From Rhodospirillales bacterium (lineage in GTDB: Bacteria; Pseudomonadota; Alphaproteobacteria; Rhodospirillales; Defluviicoccaceae), in contig JAHCKI010000037.1 in NCBI GenBank assembly GCA_026125865.1, positions 1-12,378 of the forward strand: DNA of 12,378 nucleotides, written 5' to 3'. How positions within the stretch are numbered: the first letter of the stretch is position 1; every line of letters starts with the position of its first letter. The notes below the pieces were generated by a model, which was not told the DNA's origin, made no database searches, and saw nothing but the letters and a program-made list of their open reading frames with translations. This document shows positions 6,588 to 12,378 of the stretch, piece by piece. The position numbers and the translations under genes are program-made.

Positions 6588-7871
6588 CTATTCCTTGATG
6601 CGCTCGATGTCGGCGCCGCACCCCACCAGCTTTTCCTCGATCCGCTCATATCCGCGGTCCAGATGATAGACCCGGTTGAGCTCGGTCACGCCGTTCGCCG
6701 CGAGGCCGGCCAGAACGAGCGACACAGAGGCACGTAGATCGGTGGCCATGACCGGTGCGCCTGAAAGCTGGGGAACGCCGCGAACGATGGCGGACGTGCC
6801 GTGAACGTTGATTTTCGCTCCCATGCGGCACAACTCCGGAACATGCATGAAGCGATTCTCGAAGACGGTTTCCGTGATCATCGCCGCGCCGTCGGCAACG
6901 GTCATCAAAGCCATGATTTGCGCCTGCATGTCAGTGGGGAACCCCGGATAGGGCTCCGTCATGACATCGACGCCGCAAACCGGACCATTTCGACGAGAAA
7001 CCTTGAACCCGGTCTCGGTTTCCTCGATTTCCGCGCCGGCCGCCGTCAGCACCGCGCCGACGGTATCGATCAATTCCAACCGGGTTCCGGTTAGTTCGAG
7101 CGAGCCGCCGGTGATGGCCGCGGCAACCGCGTAGGTGCCCGTCTCGATACGGTCCGGGAGCACCGTGTGCCGCACCCCGTTGAGCCGTTCCCGGCCCTGG
7201 ACCCGCAACGTATCGGTACCTATGCCCTCGATCTCGACGCCCATGGCGATCAGGCATTTGGCCAAGTCGCCGATTTCCGGCTCACGCGCGGCATTGGAAA
7301 TCACCGTTTCACCACGGGCGAGAGCCGCCGCCATCAAGATGTTTTCGGTGCCGCCGACGGTGACCGAAGGAAATACGATGTGCGCCCCCGTCAATCCGTT
7401 GGGCGCTTCGGCTTCGACATAGCCCTCGTTGATCTCGATATTGGCGCCGAGCTTCTTCAGCGCGCCGAGGTGCAGATCCACCGGCCTCGGCCCGATGGCG
7501 CAACCACCCGGCAGGGAAACGCGGGCGCGACCATGGCGGGCTACCATGGGACCAAGTACGAGAACCGATGCCCGCATCTTGCGTACCAGATCGTAGGGAG
7601 CGGTGGTGTTGGTTGCGGAACGTGCATTGAGCTCGAGGACCCGTCCCCCACAGCCGTCCGGGGAATTTCCATTCAACGTAACGCGGACGCCCATTTCGCC
7701 AAGCAGGTGGGCCATGGTGGAAACGTCGGCGAGCTGCGGCAGGTTGTTCAGCTCCAAGGTTTCTTCGGTAAGCAGGCTTGCCGCCATGAGGGGCAGTGCT
7801 GCGTTCTTGGCGCCGGTAATAGCCAATGTACCAAAAAGCGGCTTGCCGCCGCGGATGCGGATGCGGTCCAT
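6588..7871 (-). CDS. murA: UDP-N-acetylglucosamine 1-carboxyvinyltransferase
   Basis: First committed step of peptidoglycan synthesis: transfer of enolpyruvate from phosphoenolpyruvate to UDP-GlcNAc in the cytoplasm. At 427 residues it is of usual length. Lys22 lies in ITGAKNAALP. The active-site loop SLPGGCAIGPRPVDLHL carries Cys124, equivalent to E. coli Cys115, the residue alkylated by fosfomycin, so the protein is expected to be of the sensitive type. FPTDMQAQ carries Asp314, equivalent to Asp305. The start ATG at 7871 fits the family N-terminus (MDRIRIRGGKPLFG); the ribosome binding site is weak (AAGAG about 13 bases upstream). It is the first gene of the minus-strand cluster and faces away from the Cache gene across a 393-bp gap. 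Confidence 0.98.
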   Translation of the reverse strand: MDRIRIRGGKPLFGTLAITGAKNAALPLMAASLLTEETLELNNLPQLADVSTMAHLLGEMGVRVTLNGNSPDGCGGRVLELNARSATNTTAPYDLVRKMRASVLVLGPMVARHGRARVSLPGGCAIGPRPVDLHLGALKKLGANIEINEGYVEAEAPNGLTGAHIVFPSVTVGGTENILMAAALARGETVISNAAREPEIGDLAKCLIAMGVEIEGIGTDTLRVQGRERLNGVRHTVLPDRIETGTYAVAAAITGGSLELTGTRLELIDTVGAVLTAAGAEIEETETGFKVSRRNGPVCGVDVMTEPYPGFPTDMQAQIMALMTVADGAAMITETVFENRFMHVPELCRMGAKINVHGTSAIVRGVPQLSGAPVMATDLRASVSLVLAGLAANGVTELNRVYHLDRGYERIEEKLVGCGADIERIKE

Positions 7872-7934
7872 GAGATTCGATTGCTCTTGGGGAAAGTCCA
7901 CGCGTTGGTGGCGATTTCTTAGGTGACGGCACGA

Positions 7935-8032
7935 CAAAATGCAAGCCTCGCAGGGCTTGGCAATGCGCCAAAATCGTTCTTAACAGCCTCAAAAACGCGG
8001 GAAATCTTCTTGCATTTTGGCATGTGCAAAAG
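7935..8032. promoter_or_regulatory. Cluster of inverted repeats in the murA upstream region
   Basis: The 393-bp gap 7872-8264 contains no convincing gene but several symmetric motifs. CAAAATGCAAG (7935-7945) and CTTGCATTTTG (8009-8019) form a perfect 11-bp inverted repeat. Inside it are CAAGCC/GGCTTG (7942-7947, 7954-7959) and the dyad TTGGC-N5-GCCAA (7957-7971). GCCAAAAT (7967-7974) also pairs with ATTTTGGC (8014-8021). These sit 64 to 161 bases before the murA start, where its promoter should be, so operator sites or a structured leader are possible. I see no strong -35/-10 pair. Confidence 0.4.
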
Positions 8033-8200
8033 CGATTCCCCGGCGACATGCTCCAACCTGAAAAGTGCGAATTCCCCATTCAAGCATATTTGCCCTCTCG
8101 ACAAAGACGCTAATTTCGCCTCAAATGCGCCCATTGTTAGAAGAGCGCCTGTGCCTGAAGTGGCCAAGAGCGACGACAGGACAGGGAGGTTAAAATCATC

Positions 8201-8238
8201 GAGCCCATGTGAGGGATAGAGTGTCCAAGCATGGGCTC
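8201..8238 (+). promoter_or_regulatory. 9-bp inverted repeat in the leader of the Cache gene
   Basis: GAGCCCATG (8201-8209) and CATGGGCTC (8230-8238) are perfect complements separated by 20 bases. The structure ends 14 bases before the ribosome binding site GGGAGG of the following gene. If transcribed it would form a stable 5'-UTR stem; otherwise it could be a dimeric operator. Nothing shows which protein or ligand would act on it. Confidence 0.45.
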
Positions 8239-8264
8239 TCGGCATGAATTCGGGAGGATTTTTC

Positions 8265-8705
8265 ATGCGTCGATATGCAATGCCATTCGCTTTGTCCGCC
8301 ATGCTCGTCGCCGGAACGGCATTCGCTGCCGATTTCGGCACCGCAGACGAAGCAAAAGCGATGCTCGATAGCACGGTTACGGCTATGAAAGCCGATACCG
8401 CGGGCACAATCGCCAAGATCAATGCCGGCGAAATAAAAGACCGCGACCTTTATCCTTATTGCGGCGGACCTGACGGCATGGTTTCGGCCCATCCCAGCGA
8501 AAAAGTCCGGGCAATGAGCCTGAAGGAACTTAAGGACAAGACAGGCAAGCCGTTCGGAGAAGAGATCTACGCGAATGCCAAGGAAGGTGCCGTCTCCGAA
8601 GTTGCTTACATGTGGCCGCGTCCCGGCGAAACCGAACCGGTCGAAAAGATCGCCTACATCACCAAGATCGGCGACAACATTTGTGGTGTAGGATACTACA
8701 AGTAA
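8265..8705 (+). CDS. Secreted single-Cache domain protein
   Basis: A 146-residue exported protein. Residues 1-21 form a signal peptide (MRRY, hydrophobic core, AFA/AD cleavage at 21-22). The rest resembles a single Cache (sCache, Cache_2-like) ligand-binding domain: a helix near 25-57, then DLYPYCGGPDGMVSAHPSEK at 61-80, LKDKTGKPFGEEIY at 89-102, SEVAYMWPRPG at 111-121, and a final YITKIGDNICGVGYYK. Such domains usually form the sensing part of chemoreceptors or kinases; here no membrane helix or signalling domain is attached, so it may be a free periplasmic binding protein. Cys66 and Cys140 could form a disulfide. The ATG at 8265 is chosen for its GGGAGG ribosome binding site and because it starts the signal peptide; an in-frame ATG at 8244 lacks both. 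An intrinsic terminator follows. Ligand unknown. Confidence 0.85.
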   Translation: MRRYAMPFALSAMLVAGTAFAADFGTADEAKAMLDSTVTAMKADTAGTIAKINAGEIKDRDLYPYCGGPDGMVSAHPSEKVRAMSLKELKDKTGKPFGEEIYANAKEGAVSEVAYMWPRPGETEPVEKIAYITKIGDNICGVGYYK

Positions 8706-8725
8706 CCATCACCAACTGAAAACGG

Positions 8726-8744
8726 ACCATCGTTCAACGATGGT
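8726..8744. other. Perfect small palindrome before the terminator
   Basis: ACCATCGTT and AACGATGGT are exact complements around a single C. The palindrome lies between the Cache gene stop and the intrinsic terminator. It may be a second stem of a tandem termination structure or a protein-binding site. Confidence 0.45.
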
Positions 8745-8748
8745 TCAT

Positions 8749-8775
8749 GAGCCCCTCCTTTCGGGGGGCTCTTTT
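8749..8775 (+). terminator. Intrinsic terminator of the Cache gene
   Basis: GAGCCCC (8749-8755) pairs with GGGGCTC (8765-8771), forming a GC-rich stem over a 9-base loop, directly followed by TTTT. It lies 44 bases after the Cache gene stop and 53 bases before the DUF1579 gene start, so the two genes are probably separate transcription units. Confidence 0.88.
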
Positions 8776-8827
8776 CATTGGTGGTGACTTCATCGGATTA
8801 CAACCATCAACGGATTGGGAGACAAGG

Positions 8828-9466
8828 ATGCGTGCTCACTTGACGGTCTTTGCCGCGTGTTTTTCCCTATTGCTCTCTTCGGAACTGCTCTCTTCAGCGG
8901 CTGTCGCCGGGGAAAAAACGGCTTCCGAGACGGCCGCGCCTGCGGTGAGCGCCGAACACAACGCGATGATGCAGGCCTGGACGAAGGCGGCGACACCGGG
9001 ACCAGAACACGAACAGTTGGCCGGCCTCGCAGGCACATGGTCCGTGACCACCAAGATGTGGATGGACCCGACGAAGCCCCCTGAAGTCAACGAAGGGACG
9101 GCGGTACGTACCATGATCCTGGAGGGGCACGTGCTTGAAGAACGGTTCAGCGGCCCGAGCATGGGCGGAGCCCCCCCGTTCAACGGACTGGGTCACACCG
9201 GCTACGACAACGTCACCGGGCAGTATTGGAGCACCTGGACCGACAACATGATGACCGGGGTCGCGGTCCTCTATGGCAATTGGGACGATACCGGCCAGGT
9301 TTGGGTATTCGAAGGCAAGGCCCCCGACCCGATGGCGGGCAAACTCATCCCCATGAGGATCGAATCCCGCACGGATGAATCCGGCCGAGAGGTCAACGAG
9401 TTCTACCAGCCCGGCCCGGACGGCCAGCCGTTCAAGACGATGGAACTGATCTACGAGCGCCAGTAG
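8828..9466 (+). CDS. Exported DUF1579 family protein
   Basis: A 212-residue protein with an N-terminal signal peptide (MRAHLTVFAACFSLLL, likely processing near SAAVAG/EK at residues 25-31). The mature part matches my memory of DUF1579, a beta-rich domain of unknown function. Typical segments are LAGLAGTWSVTTKMWMDP, the EGTAVRTMILEGHVLEERFSG region, GLGHTGYDNVTGQYWSTWTDN and WVFEGKAPDP. The ATG at 8828 has a GGGAG sequence about eight bases upstream and begins the signal peptide; the frame is open to 8747, but that stretch runs through the preceding terminator. It is convergent with the stress-type gene at 9635. No catalytic residues can be named, and no substrate is suggested by the neighbours. 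Confidence 0.85.
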   Translation: MRAHLTVFAACFSLLLSSELLSSAAVAGEKTASETAAPAVSAEHNAMMQAWTKAATPGPEHEQLAGLAGTWSVTTKMWMDPTKPPEVNEGTAVRTMILEGHVLEERFSGPSMGGAPPFNGLGHTGYDNVTGQYWSTWTDNMMTGVAVLYGNWDDTGQVWVFEGKAPDPMAGKLIPMRIESRTDESGREVNEFYQPGPDGQPFKTMELIYERQ

Positions 9467-9499
9467 CGACTCAGTGGATCAGCAACACAAGCCGGTATC

Positions 9500-9520
9500 G
9501 TCGTCCCAAATTGTGACGAC
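9500..9520. other. Short hairpin adjoining the palindromic elements
   Basis: GTCGTC (9500-9505) and GACGAC (9515-9520) are perfect complements over a 9-base AT-rich loop and directly abut the first TAGAGCA element. It may serve as part of the end of the DUF1579 transcript, but no T-run follows. Confidence 0.4.
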
Positions 9521-9573
9521 CTAGAGCAAAATGCGATTAAGTCGAGTCACTTAGTCGCATGGATTTGCTCTAG
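9521..9573 (+). repeat. Intact TAGAGCA palindromic element, copy A
   Basis: The outer arms CTAGAGCAAA (9521-9530) and TTTGCTCTAG (9564-9573) pair perfectly. The inner arms ATGCGATTAAG (9531-9541) and CTTAGTCGCAT (9550-9560) pair with one wobble. An unpaired GGA (9561-9563) lies in the right arm only, and the loop has eight bases. The unpaired triplet gives the element an orientation, here defined as plus. It has no ORF and is too short to be an insertion sequence; it resembles REP/MITE-type intergenic repeats. Confidence 0.8.
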
Positions 9574-9585
9574 AAAACAATGATA

Positions 9586-9637
9586 TAGAGCACGACCATG
9601 CGATTAGGCTGATCGAGCCTAATCGCATCGTGCTCTA
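9586..9637 (-). repeat. Intact TAGAGCA palindromic element, copy B, opposite orientation
   Basis: The outer arms TAGAGCACG (9586-9594) and CGTGCTCTA (9629-9637) and the inner arms ATGCGATTAGGCT (9598-9610) and AGCCTAATCGCAT (9616-9628) pair perfectly over a five-base loop. Unpaired ACC (9595-9597) sits in the left arm. Read on the minus strand this is GGT at the same place as GGA in copy A, so the copies point in opposite directions, 12 bases apart. The terminal CTA supplies the stop codon of the gene ending at 9635. As a hairpin between convergent genes it could also end transcripts. Confidence 0.82.
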
Positions 9638-10279
9638 GACCTTGGCGCCGGGCAGGAACGGATCCGGTTGCAGGCCGCTCAACGGATCCCATTCCGGATC
9701 GGTCAGTGCTGGCAGGTTATGGACATGCACATCAGCGGCTGAATGCTTGGTGAGGATCGCGAGGGCGCGTTGTTCGTGCGTTTCATCGCGCAGACGAACC
9801 CACAGCAGCAGTCCGCCCTTGTCCAGCTGAGTTTCGATGGCTTGGGCGCGTTCCCGTCCGATCCAGCGTGAGGCGATGGTTCCGAGAACACCGCCAGCAC
9901 CACCGGCGCCGACTGCCGCGGCGATCACCGCTGCGAGGCTTCCCCCGGAGGCTACCACAGCGCCGACAGCGGCGAGTGCGCCGACATAGGCCAGTCCGCC
10001 GATGACACCGGTCTTTCCCTCGACGATCGAGTCACGACCGATGTAGGCGGCCCGTGGCGCGCTGGGATCGTCCTCCAATTCCGCGACCTTTTGATATACG
10101 TGACCCAATTTGTCTTCGACGGCCTTGTCCCCCGCGAGCAAACTCAGCTCCGCCCGGTCAAACCCGGACTCCAACAGCTCATCGACCGCTGCCTGAAACG
10201 AATCCTGATCATGAAAGACACCGACAGCCTCGCGAACACTGCCGCGATCCGACGTACCTTCGATTCCCGTTTCGGTCAT
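9635..10279 (-). CDS. Glycine-zipper protein resembling general stress proteins
   Basis: A 214-residue protein. The N-terminal part (VGVFHDQDSFQAAVDELLESGFDRAELSLL, about 19-48) resembles the ferredoxin-like domain of YflT/GsP17M-type general stress proteins. The middle, about 90-136, is a long Gly/Ala-rich hydrophobic segment (GVIGGLAYVGALAAVGAVVA onward to GAGGAGGVLGTIAS), a glycine zipper that may insert into or span a membrane. The C-terminal part (GGLLLWVRLRDETHEQRALAIL at 155-176) looks like a second alpha/beta unit, ending in DPLSGLQPDPFLPGAKV. The ATG at 10279 follows a strong GGAGGGGAG ribosome binding site. The stop codon TAG is part of palindromic element B. No EcfG-type promoter (GGAAC/CGTT) was found upstream. 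Function is inferred only from resemblance. Confidence 0.78.
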   Translation of the reverse strand: MTETGIEGTSDRGSVREAVGVFHDQDSFQAAVDELLESGFDRAELSLLAGDKAVEDKLGHVYQKVAELEDDPSAPRAAYIGRDSIVEGKTGVIGGLAYVGALAAVGAVVASGGSLAAVIAAAVGAGGAGGVLGTIASRWIGRERAQAIETQLDKGGLLLWVRLRDETHEQRALAILTKHSAADVHVHNLPALTDPEWDPLSGLQPDPFLPGAKV

Positions 10280-10436
10280 GGCTCCCCTCCATCCACGATA
10301 CAATTTGCGACGCTACCGAATATCGGCACCGCGTTCTCGATGATCATGACCCATAACCGCTCAACTTTCCAGCCCGCAGCGTTGAGTCTTGGTCAACCCG
10401 CCGCCGCTATCGGAGCCCTGGATTGCGGTGTGCGAT

Positions 10437-10895
10437 TTACCCCTGCTTCCACGGCAAACCTTCGACCTTCCAGCCGGAGACGGCGCCGCGGTGGCCGATG
10501 GTGTCGAGGTCACCTTCGAAGCCGTGAGCGACGTTGTAGCAGGCGCGAAAGCCCCTTCTCGTCATGGCAATGGCGGCGAACTTGGAGCGAACACCGGAGC
10601 GGCAAACGAACAATACCGGCGCCAGTGGATCGATGCCGAGCGCGGTCACTTCCTCCACGAACCTCGCGTTGATCTGCATACCGGGAAAGTGGAGCCAGGA
10701 GACGAACTCGACCTTCTTGCCGATACCGGAAAGATCCGGAACACCCACATACGCCCATTCGGCCGCCGTGCGAACGTCGATCATTGTCGCCTTGGGAGAA
10801 TTCACGAGGATCTCCCAGGCTTGCCTCGGACCTATGTCCCCTGCGTAGCCGATGTCCCCCGCGAATGCGTTGTTCTCCACGTTTGCGTCGTCCAT
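10437..10895 (-). CDS. Rhodanese-domain protein
   Basis: A 152-residue single-domain rhodanese-like protein, likely cytoplasmic. Such proteins carry sulfur as a persulfide on the active cysteine, transferring it to thiol acceptors or cyanide. The domain includes IGPRQAWEIL at 21-30, MIDVRTAAEW at 38-47 and the active-site loop CRSGVRS at 98-104 (Cys98), followed by GWKVEGLPW at the end. The catalytic Cys and the loop arginines are present. The N-terminus contains a direct duplication of six codons (FAGDIG-YAGDIG). Three start codons are adjacent (TTG 10901, GTG 10898, ATG 10895) behind a GAGG; I take ATG, though GTG has the best spacing. It lies 65 bp downstream of the ferredoxin reductase gene on the same strand, so joint expression is possible. 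Physiological substrate unknown. Confidence 0.88.
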   Translation of the reverse strand: MDDANVENNAFAGDIGYAGDIGPRQAWEILVNSPKATMIDVRTAAEWAYVGVPDLSGIGKKVEFVSWLHFPGMQINARFVEEVTALGIDPLAPVLFVCRSGVRSKFAAIAMTRRGFRACYNVAHGFEGDLDTIGHRGAVSGWKVEGLPWKQG

Positions 10896-10960
10896 CACCA
10901 AAAAACCTCATGGGCCTCTACCGTTCATCGGCGGCGGCCATCCTTTGTCATCGTACCGGT

Positions 10961-12262
10961 TTAAGGCTCGAGAACACCGAGCATGTCGCTCAACGTCGTA
11001 AACTTTCGCCGGGGTGAGCCGCCTCGGGCAGCGGCCATTTCGGCGGCATCGATGCGCTGCCAATCCTCGAACCCGACGACGCGAACACGCCGCTCGGCAA
11101 GAAGCCGGTCGAGGGCTTGCCGCCCTGAACTGCCACCGATCGGGCAGTCCGCGACGATCTGATCTGCGCACGCGGTCCCATCGGGTCGATTGCTGGCAAT
11201 AACCCCCGTCGGCCCGCGCTTGGCCCAACCAACGGCATAGAGGCCCTTGTCGACCCGCCCGTCGTCATTGGGGATGCAATCACCATTCCCACCGGTCGGG
11301 AGCCCAGGGATCGCCTGCGAACGATAGCCGATGGCCGAGACCAAGAGGCCGCACGGGATCGTCTCAACCTCACCGGTCGCCACAACGCGGTCATCCACCA
11401 GTCGCGTCCGCTCGCACAGCAACTCTTCGACCCGCCCTCGCCCCTTGATTTCCAATGGGTTGGTAAAAAACCGGAAATGAATCCGCTTTTGTTTGCCTTC
11501 GGCGGGCATGCCGGCATAGCCGCATAACGTGGCGACGTTCTTCTCCCGAAGGCGTCCTTCGCGGTCGCCGGAACCATCGAAATCACTTGGGAGACTGTTC
11601 ACGTCCACCACGGGAATGGCATTCCTGAGATGCTGGAGTTCGCGCAGTTCGACATTGGTGAAGCGCGCCTGCAAAGGCCCCCGCCGGCCGACAATGTAAA
11701 CATCCGTCAAAGGGCTGGCGCAAATCGCCTCTGCAGCATGATCGGCGATGTCGGACTCGGCCAGTTCCGCCGGTGTCTTCACCAGCACGCGGGCGACATC
11801 GAGCGCGACATTGCCATTGCCGACGACAACCGCCGTGGTCGTATCCAGCGTTGGATGGAGATCACGAAAATCCGGATGCCCATTGTACCAGCCGACCATC
11901 AACGCGGAGCCATAGACGCCGACCTTCTCCTCGCCGGGAATGCCAAGGTAGCGGTCCGCCGGCGCACCGGTCGCCAGAACGACCGCATCGTACATGGCAC
12001 GCAGCTCTGAAAGCTCGATATCTTTTCCGACGTCCACGTTGCCGTAATACCGAACCGCGTCTCTGGTCGCCGTCTCCTCGAACTTCCGCGATACCTTTTT
12101 GGTGGTTTGGTGATCGGGCGCCACGCCGGCCCGGATCAGCCCATAGGGTGTCGCCAAACGCTCGACAAAATCAATTTGAACGTCGCCGGAGCGCTGAAGA
12201 AGGGCTTCCGCCGTATAGAAACCCGCTGGACCGGCGCCGACGATGGCAACGTTGATCGGCAT
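10961..12262 (-). CDS. FprA/adrenodoxin-reductase-like ferredoxin-NADP reductase
   Basis: A 433-residue FAD flavoprotein of the adrenodoxin reductase/mycobacterial FprA type, passing electrons between NADPH and a ferredoxin in the cytoplasm. The N-terminal FAD-binding Rossmann motif is VAIVGAGPAGFYTAE at 5-19, followed by the family hallmark PYGLIRAGVAPDHQTTK at 39-55. The NADP-binding motif is VVVGNGNVALDVARVL at 145-160, with GRRGPLQARFT at 192-202. The C-terminal FAD contact is GWAKRGPTGVIASNRPDG at 345-362. Length is a little below the roughly 455 residues of FprA. The ATG at 12262 is preceded by GAGGTGG about 12 bases upstream. No ferredoxin or cytochrome P450 gene is in the window, so the electron partner is unknown. 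Tail residues 386-431 form a helical extension typical of this branch. Confidence 0.93.
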   Translation of the reverse strand: MPINVAIVGAGPAGFYTAEALLQRSGDVQIDFVERLATPYGLIRAGVAPDHQTTKKVSRKFEETATRDAVRYYGNVDVGKDIELSELRAMYDAVVLATGAPADRYLGIPGEEKVGVYGSALMVGWYNGHPDFRDLHPTLDTTTAVVVGNGNVALDVARVLVKTPAELAESDIADHAAEAICASPLTDVYIVGRRGPLQARFTNVELRELQHLRNAIPVVDVNSLPSDFDGSGDREGRLREKNVATLCGYAGMPAEGKQKRIHFRFFTNPLEIKGRGRVEELLCERTRLVDDRVVATGEVETIPCGLLVSAIGYRSQAIPGLPTGGNGDCIPNDDGRVDKGLYAVGWAKRGPTGVIASNRPDGTACADQIVADCPIGGSSGRQALDRLLAERRVRVVGFEDWQRIDAAEMAAARGGSPRRKFTTLSDMLGVLEP

Positions 12263-12345
12263 CGCCAGCGTCCACCTCAGCGCAATGGGTTGCGAGGGAG
12301 CGAAGTCGGAAACATGGTATCGGGCTTCACGCTCTTGACCACCCC

Positions 12346-12378
12346 CTAATTCGGCACGACCCAGGTGTCGCCGCTGCG
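12346..12378 (-). CDS. Possible C-terminal end of another minus-strand gene
   Basis: From the window edge, ten codons read RSGDTWVVPN and then a TAG stop, 83 bases upstream of the reductase start. The composition looks like a real protein end, but the stretch is too short to assign to a family or even to be sure it is coding. No terminator is visible between it and the reductase gene. Confidence 0.3.
   Translation of the reverse strand, partial: RSGDTWVVPN

Noticed and set aside
7167..7922. Plus-strand open frame of 251 codons inside murA
   Set aside because: It is antisense to murA throughout its conserved part, with no recognisable domain.
8009..8032. Possible sigma-54 promoter around TTTTGGCATGTGCAAAAG
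   Set aside because: The GG and GC elements are 11 bases apart instead of the required 10, and the flanking consensus is absent.
7919..8422. Minus-strand open frame of 167 codons across the murA/Cache gap
   Set aside because: Its first part is antisense to the clearly real Cache gene and its signal peptide. It has no family resemblance and starts without a convincing ribosome binding site.
10381..10397. GTTGA-N7-TCAAC dyad between the rhodanese and stress-type genes
   Set aside because: Five-base arms in a 157-bp gap are expected by chance, and no promoter elements lie at suitable distance.
10280..10436. Search for an EcfG general stress promoter upstream of the stress-type gene
   Set aside because: No GGAAC with CGTT at 16-17 bases was found on the minus strand; only a partial GGAAA with wrong spacing.

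Overview
The window is a GC-rich stretch of bacterial chromosome whose gene content and order point to an alphaproteobacterium, probably near Rhodospirillales or Rhizobiales. This rests on protein resemblance and remembered gene order, since no rRNA is present. The layout murA-hisG-hisD-UPF0262-LMW phosphatase-infA-maf-RNase G-yacG, all on the minus strand, is the main argument. Most of the window is ordinary chromosomal housekeeping. I did not find a defence island, prophage, CRISPR array, insertion sequence, tRNA or rRNA.

Region 1 (about 1-7871, all minus strand, so transcription runs from high to low coordinates) is a tightly packed housekeeping cluster. MurA (peptidoglycan precursor synthesis) is followed by HisG and HisD (first and last enzymes of histidine synthesis, reading frames overlapping by 17 bp), a UPF0262 protein of unknown function, a low-molecular-weight phosphotyrosine-phosphatase-like protein, IF-1, Maf, an RNase E/G-family ribonuclease and the zinc protein YacG. 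The maf-rng and rng-yacG junctions are ATGA overlaps, which suggests translational coupling. An L,D-transpeptidase gene with its own strong ribosome binding site follows and runs off the left edge.

Region 2 (7872-8264) is a 393-bp gap between the divergent murA and a small secreted Cache-domain protein. It holds no convincing gene but several inverted repeats. Region 3 (8265-9466, plus strand) holds the Cache protein, a clear intrinsic terminator and an exported DUF1579 protein. Region 4 (9467-9637) lies between convergent genes and carries two strong hairpin repeats in opposite orientation. One of them supplies the stop codon of the next gene.

Region 5 (9635-12262, minus strand) holds a glycine-zipper stress-type protein, a rhodanese-domain protein and an FprA-like ferredoxin/adrenodoxin-type NADP reductase. 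The last 33 bases may be the end of another minus-strand gene.

The most interesting non-genic signal is a dispersed palindromic element bounded by TAGAGCA/TGCTCTA. There are two intact copies at 9521-9637 and two degenerate copies at 726-773 and 3430-3478. The intact copies differ by base changes that preserve pairing and share a 3-base asymmetry that gives the element a direction.
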